Shown: one piece after another, positions 16,421-24,809 of the stretch
Layout: every line of letters starts with the position of its first letter
How positions within the stretch are numbered: the stretch's first letter is position 1
From: a bacterium
GTDB taxonomy: Bacteria > Calditrichota > Calditrichia > RBG-13-44-9
Direction: 5' to 3'
DNA: 64,000 nucleotides
Assembly (NCBI GenBank): GCA_020350205.1
Contig: CP070707.1
Coordinates: 1,604,195-1,668,194, forward strand
Made by a program: the position numbers and the translations under genes
The notes under the pieces: generated by a model
Databases searched by the model: none
Told to the model about the DNA's origin: nothing
Seen by the model: the letters and a program-made list of their open reading frames with translations, nothing else

Positions 16421-18451
16421 CTATACAGTTTGTCCATTCATCGCCTTCGAAACAAGGAGCGCAATATCCTGGTTCTCCAGCTGTTCTTGCCTGGAGGTTT
16501 CATTTATCCCGTCACTCAGCATGGTCGCGCAGAACGGGCAGGCACTGCAGACCATCTCTGCCCCGGATTGGACAGCTTCTTCCACCCGGTTGTGGTTTAC
16601 CTTGGGTTGCTGCTCCTCCATCCACATACGTCCCCCACCGGCTCCGCAACAAAATCCATTTTCCCGGTTGCGGGGCATCTCAATGGTTTTCATACCTGGA
16701 ATTGCCTGTAAAATCTTCCGCGGATCATCATAAATGGAATGGTGACGTCCCAGATAGCAGGAATCGTGATATGTCACCTTTTGTGAAATCTCTTTTTGCA
16801 GCCGGATTTTTCCACTGGTAATCAATTCCTGCAGCAATTGGGTATGATGAATTACCTGAAAATCGCCTCCAAACTGTTTGTATTCATATGCCAGGGTATG
16901 GTAGCAATGGGGACAGGTAGTTATAATTTTCTTGAATTTATAGCGATGCAAGGTTTCCAGATTTTGCTCCGCCAGTATTTGGAACAAATATTCATTCCCG
17001 ATACGCCGGGCGGGATCCCCGTTGCAGGTTTCTTCCATCCCCAGAATGGCATAACTTGTCCCTGCAGCATTTAGAATCTTTACCATCGCCTGGGAGACAC
17101 GCTGACTCCTTGCATCATATGCACCAGCACAACCAACCCAGTACAGGTAGTCTACTCCCCCCTCGACCTCTCTCATTTTGGGAACCGGAAGACCCTCAGT
17201 CCATTTCTCACGGTCTTCAGGAGAAATTCCCCAGGGATTACCGTTGGTTTCCAAGTTTTTAAAGGTGGTGGTTACCTCAGTGGGGAAACGACTCTCTTCC
17301 AGAACCAGATGTCGCCGCATCTCCAGTATTTTGGGAATATGTTCAATATAAACCGGACAGGCCTGCTGGCAGGCCAGACAGGTGGTACAGCCCCACAATT
17401 CTTCCTCCAGGATAGCCTCCCCCACCATTTTTTGGGAAAATGATTTTTCCTCCCCATTTTTTTGAAGGAGTACGCTGGCTTCTCGAGAAAGATGGTGCTG
17501 CAGATCCAGGATCACCTTCATGGGGGAGAGGGCTTTTTGGGTGGTGGTCGCCGGACAGACGTCCGAACACCTGCCGCATTCAGTGCAGGCATCCAGATCC
17601 ATCAATTCCTTCCAGGAAAAATGATTGATTTGTGAGGCCCCGAAATGATCAAGTTCTTCCAATTCCATCTTCGAAGAAATCCCTTTAGGACCCAGTGTTT
17701 GAAAGAAAATATTCAAGGGTGCAGTAAGAACATGAAACAGCTTAGAATAGGGGATATAGGCTATAAAGGCTAGGGAGATGACCAGATGAAACCACCAGCT
17801 ATAGAGGTGCCAGCGTTGCATACTCTGCCCGGTCATACCAGCTGAGTGAAAAAAATTCGCCACCAGTAATCCGGCCGGAGACCAGCCCTGCCACTGTGGT
17901 TGGGTTGCCCCAATCCGCAGACCTTCGATGATAAAACCAGTAATTAAAATCAGTAAAAAGGAGCCAAGTATAATCAGGTCATCCCGACGATTCTTCAGGT
18001 TAACCGGTTTCATGAAAATTCTGCGATATGCTGCCATCAGAATTCCCACGATGGCCAGAACGCCAAAAACATCCAGGATAAGCGAGTAGTAAAGGTAAAA
18101 GGTTGACTCAAGAAAGGTCCAGGAAAACAACGGTTCGGTAAAATCGACCTGCAGAAAAATTAACAAGGTCCCGATAAATAAAATGATAAAACCGGCATAC
18201 ATCAACACATGCAGGAGACCGGCGTACATTTTCTTCATGAGCCGGCCCTGAGCCAGTGCATACTGAAATACCATTTTGAGGCGCAGTCCGAGCTGATCCA
18301 TCCGGGCATCCGGCTTTCCGGATTTCCAGAGGCGCAAACGTCGATATAATTTCCATCCAAAGATGGAAAGACTGATCACGGCCAGTACATACATCCAAAT
18401 GATGCCGGAAATATTCCAATATATCTCTCGGGTAGGAGTCACATTGTACAT
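16421..18451 (-). CDS. Membrane iron-sulfur oxidoreductase: NarI-like anchor plus HdrD-like (two 4Fe-4S, two CCG) domain
   Basis: 676 residues. The N-terminal ~245 residues contain about five to six membrane helices with several His residues (His81, His202, His215, His222) that could bind heme b as in nitrate reductase gamma. A ferredoxin-like segment follows with CTECGRCSDVCP (Cys289, 292, 295, 299) and CTTCLACQQACP (Cys355, 358, 361, 365). Two cysteine-rich CCG domains come next: Cys441, Cys476, CPHC (513-516), then Cys565, CCGAGGG (601-602) and CSACPFC (635-641). Such fusions pass electrons between a soluble donor (often ETF or another Hdr partner) and quinones. No etf gene is in this window. 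Donor and acceptor are unknown. Confidence 0.85.
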   Translation of the reverse strand: MYNVTPTREIYWNISGIIWMYVLAVISLSIFGWKLYRRLRLWKSGKPDARMDQLGLRLKMVFQYALAQGRLMKKMYAGLLHVLMYAGFIILFIGTLLIFLQVDFTEPLFSWTFLESTFYLYYSLILDVFGVLAIVGILMAAYRRIFMKPVNLKNRRDDLIILGSFLLILITGFIIEGLRIGATQPQWQGWSPAGLLVANFFHSAGMTGQSMQRWHLYSWWFHLVISLAFIAYIPYSKLFHVLTAPLNIFFQTLGPKGISSKMELEELDHFGASQINHFSWKELMDLDACTECGRCSDVCPATTTQKALSPMKVILDLQHHLSREASVLLQKNGEEKSFSQKMVGEAILEEELWGCTTCLACQQACPVYIEHIPKILEMRRHLVLEESRFPTEVTTTFKNLETNGNPWGISPEDREKWTEGLPVPKMREVEGGVDYLYWVGCAGAYDARSQRVSQAMVKILNAAGTSYAILGMEETCNGDPARRIGNEYLFQILAEQNLETLHRYKFKKIITTCPHCYHTLAYEYKQFGGDFQVIHHTQLLQELITSGKIRLQKEISQKVTYHDSCYLGRHHSIYDDPRKILQAIPGMKTIEMPRNRENGFCCGAGGGRMWMEEQQPKVNHNRVEEAVQSGAEMVCSACPFCATMLSDGINETSRQEQLENQDIALLVSKAMNGQTV

Positions 18452-18486
18452 CAGGGCCTCCGTTATATTTTGTCACACTGTTTTTT

Positions 18487-19290
18487 TTAAAACGAGGTTT
18501 TAAAACGTTTTCGAATGGATTCAAAAAAACTCAATTTTTCTTCTTCGGGTATCTGGATCGGTTCAAGAATCTGTTGATCAATAATCATCTTCTGATGGAC
18601 GAAAAGGACCTTGTTCAGATAATCCTCTGATATTTTATTCTGTAGAAATTCATAAACGGGTTTTAGAACATACTGGCGGACTCTGGGAGAATGGGCATCC
18701 GATGCAATGAAATGGACCAGTTCCCGCTCCAACAGCTGTAAAGCCACTTTTTGTATATCTTTTCCGAAATGTCCCAGAATGCTGCCACCGTTAACCTGTA
18801 GCAAACCTCCAAAGCGAATAAAATTGAGGATCCTGCGGGGACGTTCAACAATTTTGACATAACGTTCCGGGTGTGCCACGATCGGGATATATTTATCGGC
18901 CGCCAGTTTGAAAAGTACCTCCTCAGCCCCGTCTGGCATCTGAAACATGGGAAATTCCAGCAAGATATACTGTCCCCAATTGCCCAGTGTGGTTACCTTG
19001 CTTTTTTTAACTGTTTTCTCTACATATTGATGGTAAAAGATTTCAGAGCCGGAGTGAATTGTGATAGGGAGATTCGCACGTTCTGCCTTTTTGCGTAATT
19101 GGTTCAATTTTTTAAAATATTCAGTTTCTACCTCTCTGGGGATCCATTCATTAAAATGGGAGGTGGCGAAAACCTGGGTAATGCCCTGATCCACAGCTTG
19201 CCTCAGCATATCCAGCGATTCCTGGAAATTTTTCGGACCGTCATCAAACTGCGGAATCAAATGACTGTGAATATCGATGAATTGATTCAT
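18487..19290 (-). CDS. PHP-type protein-tyrosine phosphatase (CpsB/YwqE family)
   Basis: 267 residues from the ATG at 19290; a TTG three codons upstream is in frame but less likely. FIDIHSHLIPQFDDGPKN supplies the first metal ligands, followed by ATSHFNEW, TIHSGSEIFYH, ILLEFPM, PIVAHPERY and FIASDAHSPR, the ordered metal-binding set of the PHP fold in CpsB/CapC phosphatases. These Mn-dependent enzymes dephosphorylate tyrosine kinases that control capsule or exopolysaccharide export. No polysaccharide kinase is adjacent; the RmlD-like and RfbB genes elsewhere in the window are possible pathway members. Ends 35 bases upstream of the HdrD-like start, same strand. Confidence 0.88.
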   Translation of the reverse strand: MNQFIDIHSHLIPQFDDGPKNFQESLDMLRQAVDQGITQVFATSHFNEWIPREVETEYFKKLNQLRKKAERANLPITIHSGSEIFYHQYVEKTVKKSKVTTLGNWGQYILLEFPMFQMPDGAEEVLFKLAADKYIPIVAHPERYVKIVERPRRILNFIRFGGLLQVNGGSILGHFGKDIQKVALQLLERELVHFIASDAHSPRVRQYVLKPVYEFLQNKISEDYLNKVLFVHQKMIIDQQILEPIQIPEEEKLSFFESIRKRFKTSF

Positions 19291-19591
19291 GGACCCCAAT
19301 TAAACGTATAATAAGCTGCAGCAAGATTGTTGTATCAGCTCCACACTCTGGCAAAAGATAGGCAGAAAAGTCAATCTAATTCAACAGCAAAAAATATTGC
19401 ACATCACGGGAGATAGGGCACAGATTTCTTCCAGAGTTCAATTAGGCATCCAGTAACTGTCATTCAAAAAATACGAGATTTCACCCAATTTCCCGGATTT
19501 GAAGAGTACATCCGGAATAAATGTAAAAATCTCTTTCCATTCTCAGGCAGATTGGTTTTAATTTATCTCTGTTTGAACAGGGTGAGAGTCC

Positions 19592-20542
19592 ATGTCAGAT
19601 CAAAACAGTCCGGAAGTTGTTATCGATGTCCAGCAGGTTTTCAAGTCCTTTAAGCAGGTCAAGGCTGTGCGAGGCATCGATCTGCAGGTGTACCAGGGAC
19701 AATTTCTGGCGTTGCTGGGTCCAAATGGGGCGGGTAAAACCACCCTGGTAGAAATGATCGAAGGTATCCAAAAACCCGATAGCGGCAGGATTTTTATCCA
19801 CGGCAAAAGCTGGAAAGGAAACGAGGAAAGCCTGCATCGCCTGATCGGGATTTCGCTTCAGGAAACCCGCTTCATCGACAAACTGACCGTTGCCGAGACT
19901 TTACGGCTTTTTGCCAGTTTTTATCAACTCCCGGCCAGGCGGATTGAAGAGATTATCGAACTGGCCGGACTTCAGGAAAAACGCAAGTCCTATGTGGTTA
20001 ATTTATCCGGAGGGCAACGCCAGCGTCTGGCACTGGGCATTGCTCTGCTGAATCAGCCCAAAATTCTACTGTTGGATGAACCAACCACCGGGCTGGATCC
20101 CACCGCCCGCCGGGATATCTGGCAAATTCTGCTCAATTTGCATGAATCCCGACAGACATCCCTGATCTTAACCACCCACTATATGGAAGAGGCTGAACAG
20201 CTCTGCGATTTTATTGTCCTCATCGATAAAGGTAAAATTATCAGTCAGGGCACCCTCAACCAATTACTGGCTCAGGACAAAGAGGTAAAAAACATCGAAT
20301 TTTCCCTGGAAGGCAATCTGTCCAATTTTAATATCAGCCAGATTCAGAAGGATATCCAAATGGACTGGGATGAAAAAAGTGGCAAAGGAATTTTATACAT
20401 CAAAAGTATTGAAAATCAGCTTCCCAATTTTATCTCAACACTAAGAGCAAACAATATCAGTTTAAAAAATATCGAATGCAGGAGGCCCACCCTGAACGAC
20501 CTTTTCTTATCACTCACCGGCAGGGAGTTGCATGACGCGTAA
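19592..20542 (+). CDS. ABC-2-type transporter ATP-binding protein
   Basis: 316 residues. Walker A GPNGAGKTT, Q-loop IGISLQETRF, signature LSGGQRQRLALG, Walker B ILLLDEPTTGLDP and H-loop TTHYMEEAEQL are all intact. The ~90-residue C-terminal extension after the H-loop is typical of the DrrA/CcmA-type exporters. It energises the permease encoded next, whose ATG overlaps the last 11 bases of this gene. Substrate (drug, lipid or polysaccharide) cannot be told from sequence. The 301-base region upstream (19291-19591) should contain its promoter; nothing more specific was recognised there. Confidence 0.94.
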   Translation: MSDQNSPEVVIDVQQVFKSFKQVKAVRGIDLQVYQGQFLALLGPNGAGKTTLVEMIEGIQKPDSGRIFIHGKSWKGNEESLHRLIGISLQETRFIDKLTVAETLRLFASFYQLPARRIEEIIELAGLQEKRKSYVVNLSGGQRQRLALGIALLNQPKILLLDEPTTGLDPTARRDIWQILLNLHESRQTSLILTTHYMEEAEQLCDFIVLIDKGKIISQGTLNQLLAQDKEVKNIEFSLEGNLSNFNISQIQKDIQMDWDEKSGKGILYIKSIENQLPNFISTLRANNISLKNIECRRPTLNDLFLSLTGRELHDA

Positions 20543-21668
20543 TACTCTGGAACATCATTTACCGCAACTCATTATCGCCCATTTTAAGGAAATCATCCGG
20601 GAACCGGGAGTCATTTTCTGGGGCATTGTTTTTCCCATTCTGATGGCACTGGGCCTGGGGATCGCTTTTACTAAAAAACCCGATCTGGTCCGAACCGTGG
20701 CAATCATCGAAAATAACGTTAAGAGCGGAGGGGGGGATTCGGCTGTTACAGATTTAATTAAACCCTTTACCGACCAATTTACCCTGTCACGCAATGAAGA
20801 AGGAGAATTGTCTCTGAAAATCCCGGATGAGCAACTGGGCAATATGACCTACATCTTCACTCCCAAAAGCTGGAATGAGGCTACGATCCTGCTGAAACGG
20901 GGGCAGATTAATCTGATATTGGAAAATAAAGGGGGTCAATTGTATTATCATTTCGATCCCATGAACCCGGAGGCCCAGCTGCTGTATCTGAAACTCAGCC
21001 AGATCCATGGTGGGAAACTGATTCAAACAGACCTCTCCAGATCTCAAATCGAACCCCTGACCGTCACCGGAACCCGCTATATCGATTTTCTGATCCCGGG
21101 TCTCATTGCCATGGGCGTGATGATGTCCTGCATGTGGGGGCTGAGTTATGGTATCATCGATAAACGCTCCAAAAAATTACTACGCAGGATGATTGCCACC
21201 CCGATGCGCAAGTCCAATTTTCTGATTTCACTGATTACAGTCCGTTTGGGGATGAATATCATTGAGTCCTTACTTCTGTTTCTGTTCGCCTATATGTTCT
21301 TTGACATCTCTATTCAGGGGGATCTCATCGCCCTGCTGATCGTTTTTATTGCCGGAAATGTTGCTTTTTCAGGAATCGCTATCTTTATCTCGTCACGCAC
21401 CGCCAACAATGAAATCGGCAATGGCTTGATCAATGCGGTGGTTCTTCCCATGATGGTGCTTTCCGGCATTTTCTTCAGTTATCATAATTTTCCGGACTGG
21501 GCAATCAGCGTGATTGATAAACTCCCCCTTACCCTTTTAGCAGATCATATTCGGGGAATTTTTATTGAGGGATCAGGGATTCCCGAGATTCTGCTGCCGT
21601 CAGTTATACTGTCCGCTATCGGAATCGGCTTCTTTTCGATTGGATTAAAAATTTTCAGGTGGTATTAA
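20532..21668 (+). CDS. ABC-2-type transporter permease
   Basis: 378 residues. One N-terminal membrane helix (VIFWGIVFPILMALGLGIAF) is followed by a ~150-residue soluble loop, then five helices from about residue 190 (FLIPGLIAMGVMMSCMWGL onward to IGIGFFSIGLKIF), the DrrB/ABC2_membrane_3 layout. LLRRMIATPMRKSNFL is the usual cytoplasmic coupling segment. It starts inside the ATP-binding gene (11-base overlap), showing translational coupling. Together they make a dimeric exporter. No terminator was found after the stop. Confidence 0.93.
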   Translation: MTRNTLEHHLPQLIIAHFKEIIREPGVIFWGIVFPILMALGLGIAFTKKPDLVRTVAIIENNVKSGGGDSAVTDLIKPFTDQFTLSRNEEGELSLKIPDEQLGNMTYIFTPKSWNEATILLKRGQINLILENKGGQLYYHFDPMNPEAQLLYLKLSQIHGGKLIQTDLSRSQIEPLTVTGTRYIDFLIPGLIAMGVMMSCMWGLSYGIIDKRSKKLLRRMIATPMRKSNFLISLITVRLGMNIIESLLLFLFAYMFFDISIQGDLIALLIVFIAGNVAFSGIAIFISSRTANNEIGNGLINAVVLPMMVLSGIFFSYHNFPDWAISVIDKLPLTLLADHIRGIFIEGSGIPEILLPSVILSAIGIGFFSIGLKIFRWY

Positions 21669-22186
21669 AATTTATTAGGATTCTGGTATCTCGGCATGAA
21701 AATTCTCCTGAAGCAGCAAATTGTTTTCAAAGAACACCATTCTTCGGATTTAAATGTTATAGCTATAAATTTATCCCAAAAGACTGACATTCCTGTAGAT
21801 GAAAACTAATTCGAAGACAGAAAGAGAACCTGTCATCTCGACCAGAGTCCCGGACTTTCAGGCCGGGACGCCGTGGAGATGACTATTAAATGCAAATATT
21901 TTTTAGAAGGTATCTATATATTTGCTCACCAATAAGTAAACATTTACAATTCCGGCATGCTTCTGGCCGGAATCTTTATTTACACAAACTGCCTCCCTAT
22001 CCTGAATCCTCCATACCTGGGACGAATCCCAAAATCTGGCTAAAAAATACAAGCCAGATAACCGAACACAGATTATAGCTAGGGAAGATAAAAGGTGTTA
22101 ATACAATAAGATATTGAAAGAGTTCTTTATAATTTGTCTTTCGATTGGTTATATTTTCAATTCAATAAGATCATCAGGAGGTATCT
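21669..22186. other. 518-base intergenic region with a dispersed repeat
   Basis: Contains repeat copy B at 21832-21883 and otherwise AT-rich sequence with no gene. A short frame at 21890-22078 has no ribosome site and no recognisable protein. The aldo/keto reductase promoter should be near 22080-22170; a strong AGGAGG precedes its GTG start. Confidence 0.6.
21832..21883. repeat. Dispersed intergenic repeat, copy B (short form)
   Basis: 52 bases bounded by GTCATCTC (21832-21839) and GAGATGAC (21876-21883), a perfect inverted pair. The interior CAGGCCGGGACGCCGTGGAG matches the core of copy A. Copies B and C flank the aldo/keto reductase gene. Confidence 0.75.
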
Positions 22187-23179
22187 GTGAACAAATTTCC
22201 TTCTCCCCAGCGTTATGACAACATGCTTTTCCGCCGGTGCGGTGCCAGCGGTATTATACTTCCTGCCATTTCCCTGGGCCTGTGGTATAATTTCGGCGGG
22301 GTGGATGTTTTCGAGAATTCCCGGGCTATGATCTGGACAGCCTTCGATCTGGGCATCACCCATATTGACCTGGCCAATAATTACGGACCGCCATACGGAT
22401 CGGCAGAAGAAACTTTCGGTCAGATCCTCCGGAAAGATCTGATGCCGTACCGGGACGAACTGATCATTTCCACCAAAGCCGGCTGGGACATGTGGCCGGG
22501 ACCCTATGGCAATTTCGGATCCCGCAAATATCTGATCGCCAGCCTGGACCAGAGTTTAAAACGCATGGGACTGGACTATGTGGATATTTTTTATCATCAT
22601 CGTCCGGATATGGAAACGCCGCTGGAGGAAACCATGGGGGCACTGGCACAGGTGGTTCGTCAGGGTAAGGCACTTTACGCGGGGATTTCGGCTTATGATG
22701 CGGAGCGAACTCGCCAGGCCGCAGGAATTCTGCGTGACATGGGTACTCCCTGCCTGATACACCAGCCCAGATATAATATGTTCGATCGCTGGATCGAGGG
22801 TGATCTGCTGGATGCGCTTGAACAGGAGGGCATGGGGTGCATTGTATTCTCTCCGCTGGCGCAAGGCCTTCTGACCGATCGCTATATTACCGGCATACCC
22901 AAGGGGTCCCGGGTAGCCCGTCCCGAAACCTATCTTAAAAAAGACGCTCTCACCCCGGAGATGATGTCCCGGGTCAAAAAGCTACAGGAACTCGCCCTGA
23001 GACGGGGCCAAACCCTGGCCCAGATGGCCATCGCCTGGATACTGCGACTCGAAGGGATTACCTCGGTTCTGGTGGGTACCAGCAGCGTCCGGCAGGTGGA
23101 GGATAATGTGGCTGCATTGAATCAATTAGCTTTCAGTGAGGAGGAATTAAATAAGATTGAGGAGATTTTGAAGAGCTAA
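22187..23179 (+). CDS. Aldo/keto reductase (YghZ / glyceraldehyde-3-phosphate reductase-like)
   Basis: 330 residues from a GTG preceded by AGGAGG. The catalytic tetrad is visible: Asp and Tyr in HIDLANNYGPPYGSAEE, Lys in IISTKAGWDMWPGPYG, and His in DIFYHHRPD. CIVFSPLAQGLLTDRY and VLVGTSSVRQVEDNVAALN are the usual NADPH-binding elements. The AKR14-like features (YNFGG near the N-terminus, MWPGPYG) fit L-glyceraldehyde-3-phosphate reductases and methylglyoxal/aldehyde detoxifying relatives. The gene is visibly richer in G and C than its AT-rich flanks and lies between two copies of the dispersed repeat (21832-21883 and 23249-23428), a hint of modular transfer. Confidence 0.92.
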   Translation: MNKFPSPQRYDNMLFRRCGASGIILPAISLGLWYNFGGVDVFENSRAMIWTAFDLGITHIDLANNYGPPYGSAEETFGQILRKDLMPYRDELIISTKAGWDMWPGPYGNFGSRKYLIASLDQSLKRMGLDYVDIFYHHRPDMETPLEETMGALAQVVRQGKALYAGISAYDAERTRQAAGILRDMGTPCLIHQPRYNMFDRWIEGDLLDALEQEGMGCIVFSPLAQGLLTDRYITGIPKGSRVARPETYLKKDALTPEMMSRVKKLQELALRRGQTLAQMAIAWILRLEGITSVLVGTSSVRQVEDNVAALNQLAFSEEELNKIEEILKS

Positions 23180-23248
23180 ATGAAAAGCTTTTGGATGGGT
23201 ATGTTTTCTCCGAAAAGCCCAAATATCAATCTGATAACTTAACTTACG

Positions 23249-23428
23249 GTCATCTTGAGCGATTCCGCACTCAATTTTGATTCGGAGACAATCAATACTG
23301 TGAGCAATCTAGTGAGTGCGGGAGAGTCGAAAGATTTTTCCTTTTGAAGATGTCGTATATAAATAGATCTCTCCACTCCCCGACACTCAAATTTTTAAAA
23401 ATTTGAGCGCCGGGTCGGTCGAGATGAC
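23249..23428. repeat. Dispersed intergenic repeat, copy C (long form with internal 22-base palindrome)
   Basis: 180 bases bounded by GTCATCTTGA (23249-23258) and GTCGAGATGAC (ending 23428). The interior has AGATCTCTCC, as in copy A (AGAGATCT), and a perfect 22-base palindrome at 23386-23407 (CTCAAATTTTT and its complement). It also contains a second, shorter relative of the GAGTGCGG segment, so it may be two elements joined. It fills most of the 364-base gap 23180-23543, which holds no gene. Confidence 0.75.
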
Positions 23429-23543
23429 AAAAGATTTCATCCTGTTATTAAATTAACTTGAAAAATCCAGTATTCCACTTTATTTCTCTTTTCTCACCTT
23501 TTCCCTTCACCTCTCTCCGGCTCTGCCGATACTATAAATCAAC

Positions 23544-24746
23544 ATGATGAGCTTGCATTCAATATATTTACGCAGGTACGGGCTTTTTGCCTTATTTTTG
23601 ATCTCCTCGCAACTGTTCTCCCAACCGCACTTCGGCGGCGGAACAGCCCGCTTTAACAGCAGTGAGAGCCGGATTCCGTTTGACCTGCAGGGACACCGCA
23701 TGTATGTGAGCGTTAAGGTCGACCGCACTTCCCGGCCGCTGTCCTTCATCCTGGACACCGGGGCCTTTACCAGCATCTCCGATCAGACCCGGCAGCTGCT
23801 GGACATGACCCGGGGCTCTTCCCTGCTTCCTTCGGGACAGATCAGCTATGCCCACTTTTTACAGGAACCGGTCACCCTGCAACTGGGGGATATGGCCGTA
23901 GAGGAGTTTCGTCTGGTGTCCATGGATTATACTTATTACTACACGGCCGATCCCGATTTTCACGGTTTCCTGGGCTCTGACTTCCTGAAATTTTTTTATG
24001 TAAAGATCGATTATGGGCGGAAAGAGGTGACCCTGTCCCGTAAGCCTTTTCCGGTGCGGGAATCCTCACGGACCTACCGCATACCGCTGGATACCCGCAA
24101 TGCGGCCTTTTTACCGCGGATAGACTGCCAGGTCGACCAGCGCTGGAACTGGTCCGGTCTGATCGACACCGGCGCCCCCTTCGGGGTGATCTTTCCCATG
24201 GCAGCCCTGGATAACCAGCGGCGCAGCCGGGTACCCCTTATTGCCTCTAAGGGAGTGTTTGCCAGCTGGCCCACCAGCAAACTGGACAAAAATTATCTCT
24301 CCCGGGTGAGCCTTTTGAGCCTCGGAAAATTTGAGCTGCGGGACTTCCCGGTTATTTTTTCCAACACCGAGGATATCATCCTGGGGGAGGAATTTCTATC
24401 CCATTTCGAAGTCTATCTGCACTATCCGGACAATGAACTGATCCTGGTTCAGCAAAACAGCCTGAACTGGAAAAATAATTTCTTTTCCATCGGTATAAAC
24501 CTGAATAAAAATTCCGGGAATAAAACGATTATCGAGGGGATCTGGGAGGGTTCCCCGGCCGCCCGGGCCGGGATTTCCCTGCACGGGGAGGTCATTTCCC
24601 TTAACCGGCAACCAACCAGCCGTTTGAGTGTGAAAGAGCTGAACCGGATTTTAAATGACGACCGGATCAATATGATTGAACTGGTTCTGAGGGAGGGATT
24701 CCGCGAGAAATCTTACACGCTGAAAAAAGAAGCAATATTGCCTTAA
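23544..24746 (+). CDS. Secreted retropepsin-like aspartyl protease with C-terminal PDZ domain
   Basis: 400 residues. Residues 1-27 look like a signal peptide (LFALFLISSQLFSQ). A pepsin/retropepsin-like half follows with FILDTGAFTSISD (Asp71-Thr-Gly) and a second half with GLIDTGAPFGVIF (Asp208-Thr-Gly), so both active-site Asp are carried on one chain. The flap-like segments GFLGSDFLKFFYVKIDYG and ILGEEFLSHFEVYLHYPDN follow each half. Residues ~330-395 form a PDZ domain (GSPAARAGISLHGEVISLN). A periplasmic protease is the likely role; substrates unknown. The start is uncertain (second Met is also possible) and no strong Shine-Dalgarno is seen. Convergent with pepA. Confidence 0.85.
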   Translation: MMSLHSIYLRRYGLFALFLISSQLFSQPHFGGGTARFNSSESRIPFDLQGHRMYVSVKVDRTSRPLSFILDTGAFTSISDQTRQLLDMTRGSSLLPSGQISYAHFLQEPVTLQLGDMAVEEFRLVSMDYTYYYTADPDFHGFLGSDFLKFFYVKIDYGRKEVTLSRKPFPVRESSRTYRIPLDTRNAAFLPRIDCQVDQRWNWSGLIDTGAPFGVIFPMAALDNQRRSRVPLIASKGVFASWPTSKLDKNYLSRVSLLSLGKFELRDFPVIFSNTEDIILGEEFLSHFEVYLHYPDNELILVQQNSLNWKNNFFSIGINLNKNSGNKTIIEGIWEGSPAARAGISLHGEVISLNRQPTSRLSVKELNRILNDDRINMIELVLREGFREKSYTLKKEAILP

Positions 24747-24809
24747 TTTACATTGATGCTGTTGAAGAAAGTTTTCAACGACTCGCAGGTAAATACGATC
24801 TTTAAATTT

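Noticed and set aside
21890..22078. 62-codon plus-strand frame beside repeat copy B
   Set aside because: No ribosome site, no recognisable protein, and the frame begins within repeat-adjacent sequence.
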